The notes below the pieces were generated by a model that did no database searches, was not told where the DNA came from, and saw nothing but the letters and a program-made list of their open reading frames with translations. The position numbers and the translations under genes were made by a program. A DNA stretch of 64,000 bases from Phycisphaera sp. (GTDB taxonomy: Bacteria > Planctomycetota > Phycisphaerae > Phycisphaerales > UBA1924): the NCBI GenBank assembly GCA_025916675.1, contig CP098402.1:553205-617204 (forward strand). Direction: 5' to 3'. How positions within the stretch are numbered: position 1 is the first letter of the stretch; each line of letters starts with the position of its first letter. Below are positions 52,501 through 60,345 of this stretch, piece after piece.

Positions 52501-53159
52501 GAGCCGTCGGCGGTCATCCGCGGCATCAGGCCATAGGCATCGGTGAGGCGTGTAATGGCGCTCCCATCGAGCGGCACGCGATACATGTTGGTTCCGCGGT
52601 ACATGCCCGGCTCGAGCCTCGCCTGTACCAGCACCGCGTCGCCCGCCGCGTCGAAGCCCGAGAGCGTGAGCGAGCGATCGCTCAGCGTGATGCGGCGGAC
52701 GGCGCCACCGACCACACGGCCGCCATCGGTCGAGACCGGCATGGCGTACAGGTTTGTCGAGCCGTCGCGCGTGGACGTGAACACCAGCGTCGAACCATCC
52801 GGGCTGAACGCGCTGCGCAGGTCGTCGGCTGGATGCGTGGTCAGGCGCGAGGCAACGCCGCCCCCGGCGCTCACGGCCCACAGGTCGCCCGCCCACGTGA
52901 ACGCGATGGTCGAGCCATCGGGGCTCAGGCTCGGCATGCGCGGGTAACCCACGCGGGATTGCTCGGCCATCCAAGCCGCCGACGCCATGCCCGAGCGAGC
53001 AGCAGACTCGTCACCCGCCCGGCTGCTCGAAAGCGACGAATCGGGCGAGGTGGTGGCGCTGCTCGCGCAGGCCATCTGGAGCGAGGCGGTGCCCGCGGCC
53101 AGCGCCATGGCGAACGCCGCCGACACGCGGCACCTTCCTGAGAGGTCGAACCCTGGCAT
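49575..53159 (-). CDS. Tricorn-like S41 family peptidase, secreted
   Basis: Large exported protease of about 1194 residues. Signal region MALAAGTASLQMACASSA with a Cys at the end of the hydrophobic part, possibly an atypical lipobox. Order: two beta-propeller regions with TolB-like repeats (PSLSPDGSTIAFTWAGDLW, SAFSPDGSTLVFTSTRDG, LLYVRERGDLWMRD); between them an extreme acidic stretch of about 65 residues near 475-540; a PDZ-like domain (HEGDVIIAINGTPLAPEGG); and the C-terminal S41 catalytic domain (GGRVGYLHIRGMNEP, LLIDVRDNGGGWTTD, nucleophile Ser in CNENSYSNAEIFSHA, then GAVISTGSYRLIDGT). Matches the plan of tricorn protease, which trims peptides; here it would act outside the cytoplasm. 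Confidence 0.9.
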   Translation of the reverse strand: MPGFDLSGRCRVSAAFAMALAAGTASLQMACASSATTSPDSSLSSSRAGDESAARSGMASAAWMAEQSRVGYPRMPSLSPDGSTIAFTWAGDLWAVSAGGGVASRLTTHPADDLRSAFSPDGSTLVFTSTRDGSTNLYAMPVSTDGGRVVGGAVRRITLSDRSLTLSGFDAAGDAVLVQARLEPGMYRGTNMYRVPLDGSAITRLTDAYGLMPRMTADGSRVLFTRQRDLYDRPAYQGPAAGEVWEMDTETGRFEQLTNFDGNDANAFGLPDGSTIYVSSRHGQNNIWRIPAGRTDADGLRRVTNFAPEEGEHTIGHGVLDLNLSDDGSTAVFLVWDTLYTLDLTQRGATPESVEIYASGDSQTLDTRLETLDRQVSEAALSPDGKTLAVVARGEVFIRNTEDDRPTRRVTFTSGREQDIAWSPDNQYLYFSSDEDGEFAIYRAMVSLAREDIMPEEPEEEEPEATEEDADAEEPTEGEDQATEAESDGDGDGEEQPEDGGEDESEKKDEEDKIDHGKRWSDALRFEVEPFIESDERTVEPMPSPDGYRLLYVRERGDLWMRDLASGQDTLVFESWNEPDVQWASDSRHIVYEVADLDFNADVWLLDLDGQDAEPVNITRHPDIDTSPRLSHDGKMLVFLSDRAGNNWSYDAYAVLLDRSLEGKTDYELAQYFKDAAKAVGKQGKIDTPDLDEPADREPLEFDTEDAWQRVRRLTGFSGVGNLALTPGGDRVLFSTNIDGSTSLFSVDYQGQDRKTVQSGGVSQVHVTPDGSKAVFIRGGQAATAKPTGGGANTLGIDATVRIDVAAEQAQKFRDAANMLGREFYHPTMKGLNWDGLTERYLELARVTRTPSEFYQVGRLLMGELNGSHLGIWGGTQLYDAPAIRTGYLGIDAKPVARGYEVTYVLPEGPAWRDTSKLHEGDVIIAINGTPLAPEGGMPTVDLSEAMAGTSGEETLLDIVPADPTGSAYVLIVPTSSGGDSGLRYEDGVRQRRAKVEELSGGRVGYLHIRGMNEPSLRDFERDLYAAASGKDGLLIDVRDNGGGWTTDILLSSLTAPRHAYTIPRGANPDDVPQDAYPRDRRLIYGYSRPIAVLCNENSYSNAEIFSHAIKTTERGPLVGQETYGAVISTGSYRLIDGTTVRRPFRGWYLPDGTDMENNGAVPDVLVEVNPGHEVEGVDPQLEAAVKAVMDDME

Positions 53160-53366
53160 GGCTGGTCTCCTGATATCGAGGGCCCTAATCGGCCCGATTG
53201 GGTCGTATGCGCGAGCCACATGGCCGCCTCAGGCAGCCAAAGTAGGGCACGCCTGACAGGTACAGACTACAGCGTCTGATGCGCTGGGTCTAGCGATCTG
53301 TCGTCCGGGCGAGGGGTTGCCCGCCTCGATCGAGTGCTTGTTGGGTGATGGGTTGGGTCGCGGGCG

Positions 53367-54647
53367 TCACAGCCCGGCGGTTTGACGGGTCCGCTCGTCC
53401 TGATTCTGGCGCTCCCGGGCGGCGGCGGTCCACCGCCGGGCGATGCGACGCTCCAGCGAAGCCACGTCGCCGAAGTGGCGCTCGAAGCGTTCCAGGTGCT
53501 GAGCCGGGGTCTGTTCCCCGGCGGGCAGATCGGCCAGCTCGCCCAAATAGGCCGCGAGCTCGTCCCGCTGGGTGCGGTGCAGTTCCTTGAAGAGCCCGTA
53601 GGCCATCGCGTAGAGCGGCCGGGCGGTATAGGCCCGCAGCCCGGTGTTGTCGTCGAAAACGACCACCTTCTCCAGGCTCGGGAGCTCATCCTTGAGCACG
53701 AGCTTCTCGAGTTCCTGCTCGCGCGGCTCGTAAGCGAACGCGAACCCGAACTGCCCGCCGGTGTTGTGGGCCTCGAAGCTGGCCGCCAGACCTTCGCTCA
53801 CCCACAAGGGATACGACGACCGGCGGTCCTGGAGCCCGGTGTTGAACGCCAGCAGGTGGATGGCCTCGTGCAGTACCTTGGCAACGCCGAAGCGGAGCAC
53901 CTCGTTCTCGATGCGTCGGCGTTCCTCGCCCAGGTGCTCGTTCAGGTCGTTGGCGGCATCGCGGATCAGCCGGGCCCGCTCGTATTGGCCCTGGCGATTG
54001 GCCTCGTTGGCTTGGTCGGTGAGCTCCTGGATGCGCTGCTCGTACTTGGCCAGCTCACGCATCACGCGGAACAAGCTGGGCGAGGTGCGGTCGTCGTGGA
54101 CGATGATCGCGTTGTGGGCCATGCTGTAATAGCCCGCCGTCCAGCCGGCATCGAACCCATCGTGGTTCTTCGCGAAGTCCAGATAGTCGCCGTGCTGCCC
54201 GAAGAACACGCACACCAGGCGGTGGGGGTGGGGGTGCACGGGCACGCCCAGGCGGTCGATGTCGCGGAAGTACTGCTCGCGGGCGCGCTCCAGCAACGTG
54301 ATGCGGCCTCGGGTCCAGTCGTCGGGGGCATCGCTGAGCACGAGGTACGAACGCGAGCGATAGGTCTTGAAGCCCGGGCCCAGCTTGGTCTGGATGGGTT
54401 CGATCACCGACGTGTCGTCGTTCGATGAGAGCCTGGCGACGCGCTCGAGCGAGCGTGCGCGGCGGGCTGCCTCGTGCCGCAGGGCGGGGTCGGCCCAGGC
54501 CCTGAGATAGCCGTCAAAGGCCTCGCGATGGCGGCCTTCGACCTCGGCCTTGTGGGCGCTCTCGAACGCCTCTTGTGGCGAGGCCCAGGCAGCCATGCTG
54601 AATGCGAGCGTGGCCAAGCCAAGCGCAACCTTTATTGTCGGACCCAT
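53367..54647 (-). CDS. Secreted HExxH protein, DUF1570-like
   Basis: About 426 residues with a signal peptide (TIKVALGLATLAFSMAAWA). The putative zinc motif is KVLHEAIHLLAFNTGLQD near residue 255, followed by YPLWVSEGLAASFE, whose Glu is a likely third ligand; that pairing (HExxH...WxxEGLA) is typical of the planctomycete DUF1570 and gluzincin-like proteins. The first 110 residues look like helical repeats (EVEGRHREAFDGYLRAWADP). ATG 54647 has a GGGGGAT box. Divergent from the thiolase gene with 149 bp between starts. 207 bp without a gene separate it from the tricorn-like gene. Confidence 0.75.
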   Translation of the reverse strand: MGPTIKVALGLATLAFSMAAWASPQEAFESAHKAEVEGRHREAFDGYLRAWADPALRHEAARRARSLERVARLSSNDDTSVIEPIQTKLGPGFKTYRSRSYLVLSDAPDDWTRGRITLLERAREQYFRDIDRLGVPVHPHPHRLVCVFFGQHGDYLDFAKNHDGFDAGWTAGYYSMAHNAIIVHDDRTSPSLFRVMRELAKYEQRIQELTDQANEANRQGQYERARLIRDAANDLNEHLGEERRRIENEVLRFGVAKVLHEAIHLLAFNTGLQDRRSSYPLWVSEGLAASFEAHNTGGQFGFAFAYEPREQELEKLVLKDELPSLEKVVVFDDNTGLRAYTARPLYAMAYGLFKELHRTQRDELAAYLGELADLPAGEQTPAQHLERFERHFGDVASLERRIARRWTAAARERQNQDERTRQTAGL

Positions 54648-54796
54648 CGGCGATCCCCCTTCGCCCCGCCTATCGGCCAGCGTCTTGACCGTCCCCGGTC
54701 GAGTGCCGCGACCGGGCGCTCGGGAGTCCGAATATGGCGCGTGGGGGGGATCGGGGGGTGGTAACCCGCCGTTGACCTCCGCAGCTACCATGGCCG

Positions 54797-56002
54797 ATGC
54801 CGCGACGCGCCGCTGTTATCTGTGCCCTGCGAACCCCGGTCGGCCGATTCGGCGGGGCCCTGGCTGGCGTTCGACCCGATGACTTGGCCGCCCACGCCAT
54901 CAAGGCGGTGGTCAAACAATCGGGCATCGATCCGGCCACCATCGATGATGTCTACTTCGGCGCGGCCAACCAAGCCGGCGAGGACAACCGCAACGTCGCA
55001 CGCATGGCCGTATTGCTCGCGGGGCTGCCGACGAGTGTTCCAGGATCCACCATCAACCGGCTGTGCGCGTCGGGGCTCGACGCGATCAACATCGCCGCCC
55101 GCATGATCGAGGCCGACCACGGCGACGTGTTCATCGCCGGCGGTGTCGAATCGATGAGCCGGGCACCATACGTGCTCAGCAAGCCCGACACGGCCTACGC
55201 ACGCAACCAGGAGATGCACGACACCTCCATTGGCTGGCGCTTCGTGAACCCGAAGCTTTCTGAACTCCACCATCCCTACGCGATGGGCGAGACCGCCGAG
55301 AACGTCGCGCGGCAGCACAAGATCAGCCGGGAGGATCAGGACACGTTCGCGCTGTCGAGCCAGCAGAGGTGGGCCGCCGCCCACGAGCAGGGGCTGTTCA
55401 AGGACGAGATCATGCCGATTCGGATCCCCCAGCGCAAGGGCGAGCCGATGGTATTCGACACCGACGAGCACCCGCGGCCGGACACGACGCTCGAGAAGCT
55501 CGCCAAGCTGCGACCCGTGTTCGCCAAAGACGACCAGGGCACCGTGACGGCGGGCAACTCATCGAGCATCAACGACGGCGCGGCCGCGCTCTTGCTCGTC
55601 GAGGAGGGCCGAGCCAAGGCGTTGGGCCTCGAGCCGCTGGCATTCGTGGGCCCGAGCGCCGCGGTCGGCGTCGATCCGGCCTACATGGGCATCGGCCCGG
55701 TGCCCGCCATCCGCAAGGCCCTCGATCGCGCCAAACTCTCGCTCTCCGACATCGGCCTCGTCGAATTGAACGAGGCTTTCGCGGCCCAGTCGGTCGCGTG
55801 CGCTCGGGAATTGGACATCCCAAGCGAGAAGCTGAACGTGAAGGGCGGAGCGATCGCCATCGGCCACCCGCTCGGCTGCAGCGGTGCTCGGCTGGCGACC
55901 ACGCTACTCCACGAGATGGTGCGCACCGGCACGACACACGGCATGGCTTCGCTTTGCGTGGGTGTTGGTCAGGGGCTGGCGACGACTTTCGAGCGGGCCT
56001 GA
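54797..56002 (+). CDS. Acetyl-CoA acyltransferase (thiolase)
   Basis: 401-residue thiolase of the degradative type. Catalytic residues: nucleophile Cys in INRLCASGLDA near residue 91, His in GGAIAIGHPLGCSGAR near 356 and the second Cys in SLCVGVGQGLA near 386; NEAFAAQ is present. Similar proteins are annotated as 3-oxoadipyl-CoA thiolase or acetyl-CoA acetyltransferase, and the sequence alone does not decide. It faces the CoA-transferase operon tail to tail (stops 2 bp apart), which fits cleavage of acetoacetyl-CoA or 3-oxoadipyl-CoA formed there. Confidence 0.9.
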   Translation: MPRRAAVICALRTPVGRFGGALAGVRPDDLAAHAIKAVVKQSGIDPATIDDVYFGAANQAGEDNRNVARMAVLLAGLPTSVPGSTINRLCASGLDAINIAARMIEADHGDVFIAGGVESMSRAPYVLSKPDTAYARNQEMHDTSIGWRFVNPKLSELHHPYAMGETAENVARQHKISREDQDTFALSSQQRWAAAHEQGLFKDEIMPIRIPQRKGEPMVFDTDEHPRPDTTLEKLAKLRPVFAKDDQGTVTAGNSSSINDGAAALLLVEEGRAKALGLEPLAFVGPSAAVGVDPAYMGIGPVPAIRKALDRAKLSLSDIGLVELNEAFAAQSVACARELDIPSEKLNVKGGAIAIGHPLGCSGARLATTLLHEMVRTGTTHGMASLCVGVGQGLATTFERA

Positions 56003-56004
56003 AT

Positions 56005-57327
56005 TCAGACGCTCACTGCCATCTTCTCGAATCCGCGCTCGAAAGCGCCAACCAACTCATCGATCTCGGCCTCAGTCATCGGCGTTGAGAGCGTGGCCGA
56101 GCACGTGTTGATGAGGATGAACCCCTCGTCGAACATGTACTCGAGCAAGGCCTTGAGACGGGAATTCTCTTCCGGCGTGAGGTAGGCCTCGCGGAAGTTT
56201 CGCGGCGGCTGTGGCTTCATATGCACGCGGAACATCGAACCGCTTCCGGTCACACACACCGGCACGCCCGCTTGCCGGGCCGCTGTGTCGATGCCCTTCA
56301 TGGCACGAGCGGCCAACGCGTTGAGGCGAGCCACCGCGGGCTCGTCGAACAGCTCCATCGCGACCAGGCCGGCCGTCGTGCTGATAGGATTGGCCGAGAA
56401 GGTGCCCGAATGCGGGTAGAGCACACGCTTGGCGCGCGGATTGAGCACTTCCATGACTTCCGAGCGGCCGACCACCGCGCCTACCGGAAAGCCGCCGCCG
56501 ATCATCTTGCCGATGGCGGTCAGGTCGGGCGTGATGTCGTATCGCGATTGCAGCCCGCCGTGCTCGGTGCGGAAGGTGATGACCTCGTCGAGCACGAGCA
56601 GCGAGCCGTGCTTCGTGGCCCACTCGCGGATCGCCGCCACGAATTCCGGGTCCGCCGGCCGCAGCCCGACACGGTGGGGCATCAGGTCGAGCAGCACGCA
56701 CGCAAGTTCATCTGCGTGCTTGTTCAGGATCGCGATCGCGCGCTCGGGGTCGTTGAACGGGATAATGACCACGTCGCCGAGCGCCGACCCGGGCGTGCCG
56801 TGCGCGAGGGCGACGCTGTTGGGCTGGTCGATCTCGCCCCATGTGTCGGGATTCGGCGCCTGGCTCACCTCGGCGTAGTCGTACCCGCCGTGGTAGGCGC
56901 CCTCGACCTTGGCGATCTTGGGCCGCCCCGTGTACGCCCGCGCCGCCTTGAGCGACACCATCAACGCTTCGGTGCCCGAGTTCACGAACCGCAGCTTCTC
57001 GAAGTTCGGGTTCCGCCCCACCAGATGCTCGGCGTATCGCACCTCAACCTCGGTGGCCGTCGTAAATGCCGACCCACGAGCGAGCTGCGCGGTCACCGCT
57101 TCGACAATCGCCGGGCACGCGTGGCCGTGGATGAGCGAGGCCATGTTGTTCGAGAAGTCCAGCCGCGTCACGCCCTCGATGTCGGTGATCCGGCAGCCCA
57201 CACCATGGTCGGCGTACACGGGATGCGGATCGCGCAGCACGGTGTTGCGGCTGACGCCGCCAGGCAAAACTCTCTGGGCTCGTTCGTAGAGTTCGGCGCT
57301 ACGTGTGGTCTGGGAAGGCGTGCTCAT
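56005..57327 (-). CDS. Class III aminotransferase / glutamate-1-semialdehyde aminomutase-like
   Basis: 440-residue PLP enzyme of the GSA aminomutase group. N-terminal LPGGVSRNTVLRDPHP, FVNSGTEALMVSLKAARAYT with the cofactor loop, KVEGAYHGGYDYAEVS, the pyridine-ring Asp in LVLDEVITFR near residue 230, and the Schiff-base Lys in TAIGKMIGGGFPVGAV near 258. In true HemL the region is more conserved and here the N-terminal part is longer, so an amino-acid-like omega-aminotransferase or aminomutase is more likely. Last gene of the KamA-CoA-transferase operon (10 bp after the B subunit), suggesting it acts on an amino-acyl intermediate of the same route. Confidence 0.85.
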   Translation of the reverse strand: MSTPSQTTRSAELYERAQRVLPGGVSRNTVLRDPHPVYADHGVGCRITDIEGVTRLDFSNNMASLIHGHACPAIVEAVTAQLARGSAFTTATEVEVRYAEHLVGRNPNFEKLRFVNSGTEALMVSLKAARAYTGRPKIAKVEGAYHGGYDYAEVSQAPNPDTWGEIDQPNSVALAHGTPGSALGDVVIIPFNDPERAIAILNKHADELACVLLDLMPHRVGLRPADPEFVAAIREWATKHGSLLVLDEVITFRTEHGGLQSRYDITPDLTAIGKMIGGGFPVGAVVGRSEVMEVLNPRAKRVLYPHSGTFSANPISTTAGLVAMELFDEPAVARLNALAARAMKGIDTAARQAGVPVCVTGSGSMFRVHMKPQPPRNFREAYLTPEENSRLKALLEYMFDEGFILINTCSATLSTPMTEAEIDELVGAFERGFEKMAVSV

Positions 57328-57337
57328 CGGGTATCAC

Positions 57338-58000
57338 TCACTCTTGGATCGGCAGCAGTGGGGCACCGGTGCGCTGCTGGACGTCGCCGAACCCAACACC
57401 CGGGCTCAACTCGACCAGCCGGAACCCCTCGGGTGTCACGTCGATGACCGCAAGATCGGTGTAGATGCGGTCGATCACGCGCCGGCCCGTCAGCGGATAG
57501 GTGCAATCCTCGACCAGCTTGGGCTCGCCTTGCTTCGTGCAATGCTGCGTGATGACGTAGACCTTCTTGACGCCCGCCACAAGGTCCATCGCGCCGCCGA
57601 CGGCGGGGATCGCGCCGGGCTCGCCCGTCGACCAATTCGCCAGATCACCGTTCTGGGAGACCTGCATCGCGCCCAGCACGCACAGGTCGATATGCCCGCC
57701 GCGGATCATCGCGAAGCTGTCGGCGTGGTGGAAGTAAGCCGCCCCGGGGATGGCCGTCACGTGCCGCTTGCCGGCGTTGATGAGTTCGGGGTCGCCAGCG
57801 CCCTCTTCGGGCGAGGGACCCATGCCCAGCAGGCCGTTCTCGGTGTGGTAAATCAGCGTGCGGCCCTCGGGCACGAACCGCGCGACGAGTTCGGGGATGC
57901 CGATGCCAAGATTGACATACGACCCATTGGGAATGTCGAGCGCGAGCCGTTGGGCCATCTCTTCCCGCGTGCGTCCGGCGAGTTGCTCGGTCTGGGTCAT
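57338..58000 (-). CDS. 3-oxoacid CoA-transferase subunit B
   Basis: 220-residue beta subunit with the catalytic Glu in YHTENGLLGMGPSPEEG near residue 53 and conserved GSYVNLGIGIPEL, GGHIDLCVLGAMQVSQNGDL. Covers ScoB (succinyl-CoA:acetoacetate) and PcaJ (3-oxoadipate) types; the text does not separate them. Overlaps subunit A by 4 bp. Converts a 3-oxoacid to its CoA ester, the step before the nearby thiolase. Confidence 0.92.
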   Translation of the reverse strand: MTQTEQLAGRTREEMAQRLALDIPNGSYVNLGIGIPELVARFVPEGRTLIYHTENGLLGMGPSPEEGAGDPELINAGKRHVTAIPGAAYFHHADSFAMIRGGHIDLCVLGAMQVSQNGDLANWSTGEPGAIPAVGGAMDLVAGVKKVYVITQHCTKQGEPKLVEDCTYPLTGRRVIDRIYTDLAVIDVTPEGFRLVELSPGVGFGDVQQRTGAPLLPIQE

Positions 58001-58707
58001 GGGTACGTCTCCCCGGCGGCGACTAATTCCGATTCATGCACGGGATTCGCCACCGCGACGACGCGCTCCACGAACAACCCCGGCGTCACGACAACCTCAG
58101 GATCAATCCCGCCAGGCTCGACGACGCGTTCTGCTTGCACGATCGCAACCTTCGCCGCCATCGCCATGATCGGGCCGAAGTTGCGCGCGGTCTTGTTGTA
58201 CACGATGTTGCCATACGTATCGGCGGTGCGCCCCTTGATCAACGCGAAGTCGGCCTTCAATCCGCGCTCGAGCACGAACTCCTGCCCCTCGAACTCTCGC
58301 GTTTCTTTCCCATCGGCCAGCGGCGTGCCCACCGCGGCAGGAGTGTAGAACGCCGGGATGCCCGCCCCACCCGCGCGGATGCGTTCGGCCAGCGTGCCCT
58401 GCGGTACAAGCTCGAGCGTGGTCTTGCCGCTGCGGTAGAGTTCGGGGAACACCGTCGAGTTGGCGGTCCGTGGAAACGAACAGACCACCTTCGACACCCG
58501 CCCGGCCTTGAGCAGCGCAGCCAACCCGACCTCGCCGCTGCCGGTGTTGTTGCTGACGACCGTGAGGTCGGTCGCGCCCTGGTCGATCAGCGCGTGGATC
58601 AGCTCGATCGGGCTGCCAGCCTCACCGAACCCGCCGACCATCACCGTCGCACCATCGAAGACATCAGCCACGGCCTCGGCCGGGCTCGAGACCTGTTTGT
58701 TGATCAT
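57997..58707 (-). CDS. 3-oxoacid CoA-transferase subunit A
   Basis: 236-residue alpha subunit: GATVMVGGFGEAGSPIELI near residue 20, the loop GGAGIPAFYTPAAVGT and DFALIKGRTADTYGNIVYNK near 170, which are typical. Starts 9 bp after the kamA-like stop and overlaps subunit B by 4 bp. Works only as a heteromer with B. Confidence 0.92.
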   Translation of the reverse strand: MINKQVSSPAEAVADVFDGATVMVGGFGEAGSPIELIHALIDQGATDLTVVSNNTGSGEVGLAALLKAGRVSKVVCSFPRTANSTVFPELYRSGKTTLELVPQGTLAERIRAGGAGIPAFYTPAAVGTPLADGKETREFEGQEFVLERGLKADFALIKGRTADTYGNIVYNKTARNFGPIMAMAAKVAIVQAERVVEPGGIDPEVVVTPGLFVERVVAVANPVHESELVAAGETYP

Positions 58708-58715
58708 CGGATTGC

Positions 58716-60137
58716 TCAGGTGGCCGCGAGGCTCGGGTTGGTCACGCGCGAGTATTCGTACAGCCCCGCCTCGTCAAACAGCACCCGATCGTCGTAGCCG
58801 TCGAACCACACCGCGTCGGGGTTGCGGCCGACAATGCACACCTTGCCACGCTCTGGAGCGCTGCCAGCGTTGCGGAGCAGTTTGAAGATGACCACGCCGT
58901 TCTCGCTGCCCGCCAGGCCCGGGATGGGCTCGTTGGTGACGGCGACCACCTCGGTCTTGCCCTTGTAGTGCGTGATCGACAGGCGGGCGTGGTTCTCGAC
59001 GCCCGACAAGCCCTTCTGCGACTCGTTGAGGATGCGCCAAGCCTCCTCGATCGGGATGTTGAACGCCTTGTACGCCACGATGTCGCGGCCGCAAAAGAAA
59101 TAGTGGTTGTCGGCACCCACACGCTTCATCTCTCGCTGCATGATGCGGATCGCGTCGGGGTCGTCGTTGATGTCACGGATGATGGGCGTCTGGTTCTCAA
59201 CGGTGATCCAGCCGCGGTCGAGCAGCCCGCGCATCGCTACGCCGGTGTCGGGCACCCACTGGTAGATGCCGTGCTCGCCGCGTAAATACTCGCCGTCCTC
59301 GCCCTTGGCCAGAAACTCGTCGGGATGCTCGAAGTGGACCATCATGTGCAGGCCGACCTCGGGATACGCCTCGTGGAAGTCGTCGAGCATCGCGAGGAAC
59401 GTCGGGTCGAACCGCTTGGGGTAGAACGCCATCTCCTTCGTGCCGATCCGGATCGACTCGATCCCCGCCTCGGCCAGCGCCGCCAGCCACGCGGCGAGCT
59501 TGGAATTGTTCAGCACCATCGGGTCGCCGCCCGAGAGCAGAATCTCGCGCAGCTTCTCGCGACCAGACTCGGGGTGCACGCCACCGTTGGCGGCCACCTT
59601 GGCGTTGAAGTCGCGGATGTACGCCGTGATCTCGGGGATTTTGGCCAGCCCCTTCTTGGCCACCGTGCCGTCCTGGCGGGCGACCTCCTTGCGGGCGATC
59701 AACTCCTCGCGATAGCAGAAGCGGCAGTGCGCCGAGCACGTCGAGACGACGTACATCAGCCCCATCTCGTACTTGTGCAGCAGCCCCTCAACCGGGCTGT
59801 AGTCCATCTGGTTGCCGGGGTCTTCTGAGCCGGCCAGGTCGGTGGTCTCGTCGGGGCTGGCCTTCACCAGCCGCTGGATGGCCGGGCTGGTCTTGGCGAG
59901 TTCGAAGAAGTGCCGCGTGATCTTGACGGGCATCCGCTTCTCGACGTCGCGATCGGTGCCCTTGAGCCCGCCCAACTGCACGAGCTCCTCGGTGCTGTAG
60001 AGCCCGCGCATGTCGTCGGGCACCTTGTCGCCGATGAACGGGGCCAGCCCGTTGATGATCTCACGTTTGTACTGGGTGTCCTCGACCTTGTCGAGAAAGG
60101 CTTGTTCCTTCTCGGTCGGGGTGTAATCCTGAGGCAT
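58716..60137 (-). CDS. KamA-family radical SAM aminomutase-like enzyme
   Basis: 473 residues. The radical SAM cluster motif CSAHCRFC is in VVSTCSAHCRFCYREEL near residue 137, and LLSGGDPMVLNN and EDGEYLRGEHGIYQWVPDTG-type segments give the lysine 2,3-aminomutase family. In clostridial KamA the PLP lysine lies in PGGGGK; here the aligned segment reads ITHYKGKTEV near residue 400. The Lys can be matched, but the Asp before that motif, which holds the epsilon-amino group of lysine, appears lost. The substrate may not be lysine. First gene of an operon with the CoA-transferase subunits and the aminotransferase. ATG 60137 has a GGAG box. Confidence 0.85.
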   Translation of the reverse strand: MPQDYTPTEKEQAFLDKVEDTQYKREIINGLAPFIGDKVPDDMRGLYSTEELVQLGGLKGTDRDVEKRMPVKITRHFFELAKTSPAIQRLVKASPDETTDLAGSEDPGNQMDYSPVEGLLHKYEMGLMYVVSTCSAHCRFCYREELIARKEVARQDGTVAKKGLAKIPEITAYIRDFNAKVAANGGVHPESGREKLREILLSGGDPMVLNNSKLAAWLAALAEAGIESIRIGTKEMAFYPKRFDPTFLAMLDDFHEAYPEVGLHMMVHFEHPDEFLAKGEDGEYLRGEHGIYQWVPDTGVAMRGLLDRGWITVENQTPIIRDINDDPDAIRIMQREMKRVGADNHYFFCGRDIVAYKAFNIPIEEAWRILNESQKGLSGVENHARLSITHYKGKTEVVAVTNEPIPGLAGSENGVVIFKLLRNAGSAPERGKVCIVGRNPDAVWFDGYDDRVLFDEAGLYEYSRVTNPSLAAT

Positions 60138-60307
60138 AGGTCGGGCTCCATCCTGGTCAAAAAGCGGCCTTCGTACAGGCCTGTCATCGGGAATTCGGCG
60201 TGGGCAGACCATTGTAAGCGGGCCGACCGCTGGGGTGCCATCGCGGCCGATTTCAGGCCAGTATCGGACCTCGACACCGCACGAACGGGCATACACTGGC
60301 CCCACCA

Positions 60308-60345
60308 GGGGCGGTAACTCAACTGGTAGAGTGCCAGCCTTGCAA
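60308..60345 (+). pseudogene. 5' half of tRNA-Ala (anticodon TGC), truncated
   Basis: Matches positions 1-38 of a tRNA: GGGGCGG acceptor strand, TA, D-stem ACTC/GAGT with an AACTGGTA loop, G26, CCAGC and the anticodon loop CTTGCAA. Directly after it the expected GCTGG is replaced by ATTGTTGG and no T-arm (TTCGA) or 3' acceptor follows within the next 100 bases. The break lies at the 3' edge of the anticodon loop. Confidence 0.7.
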
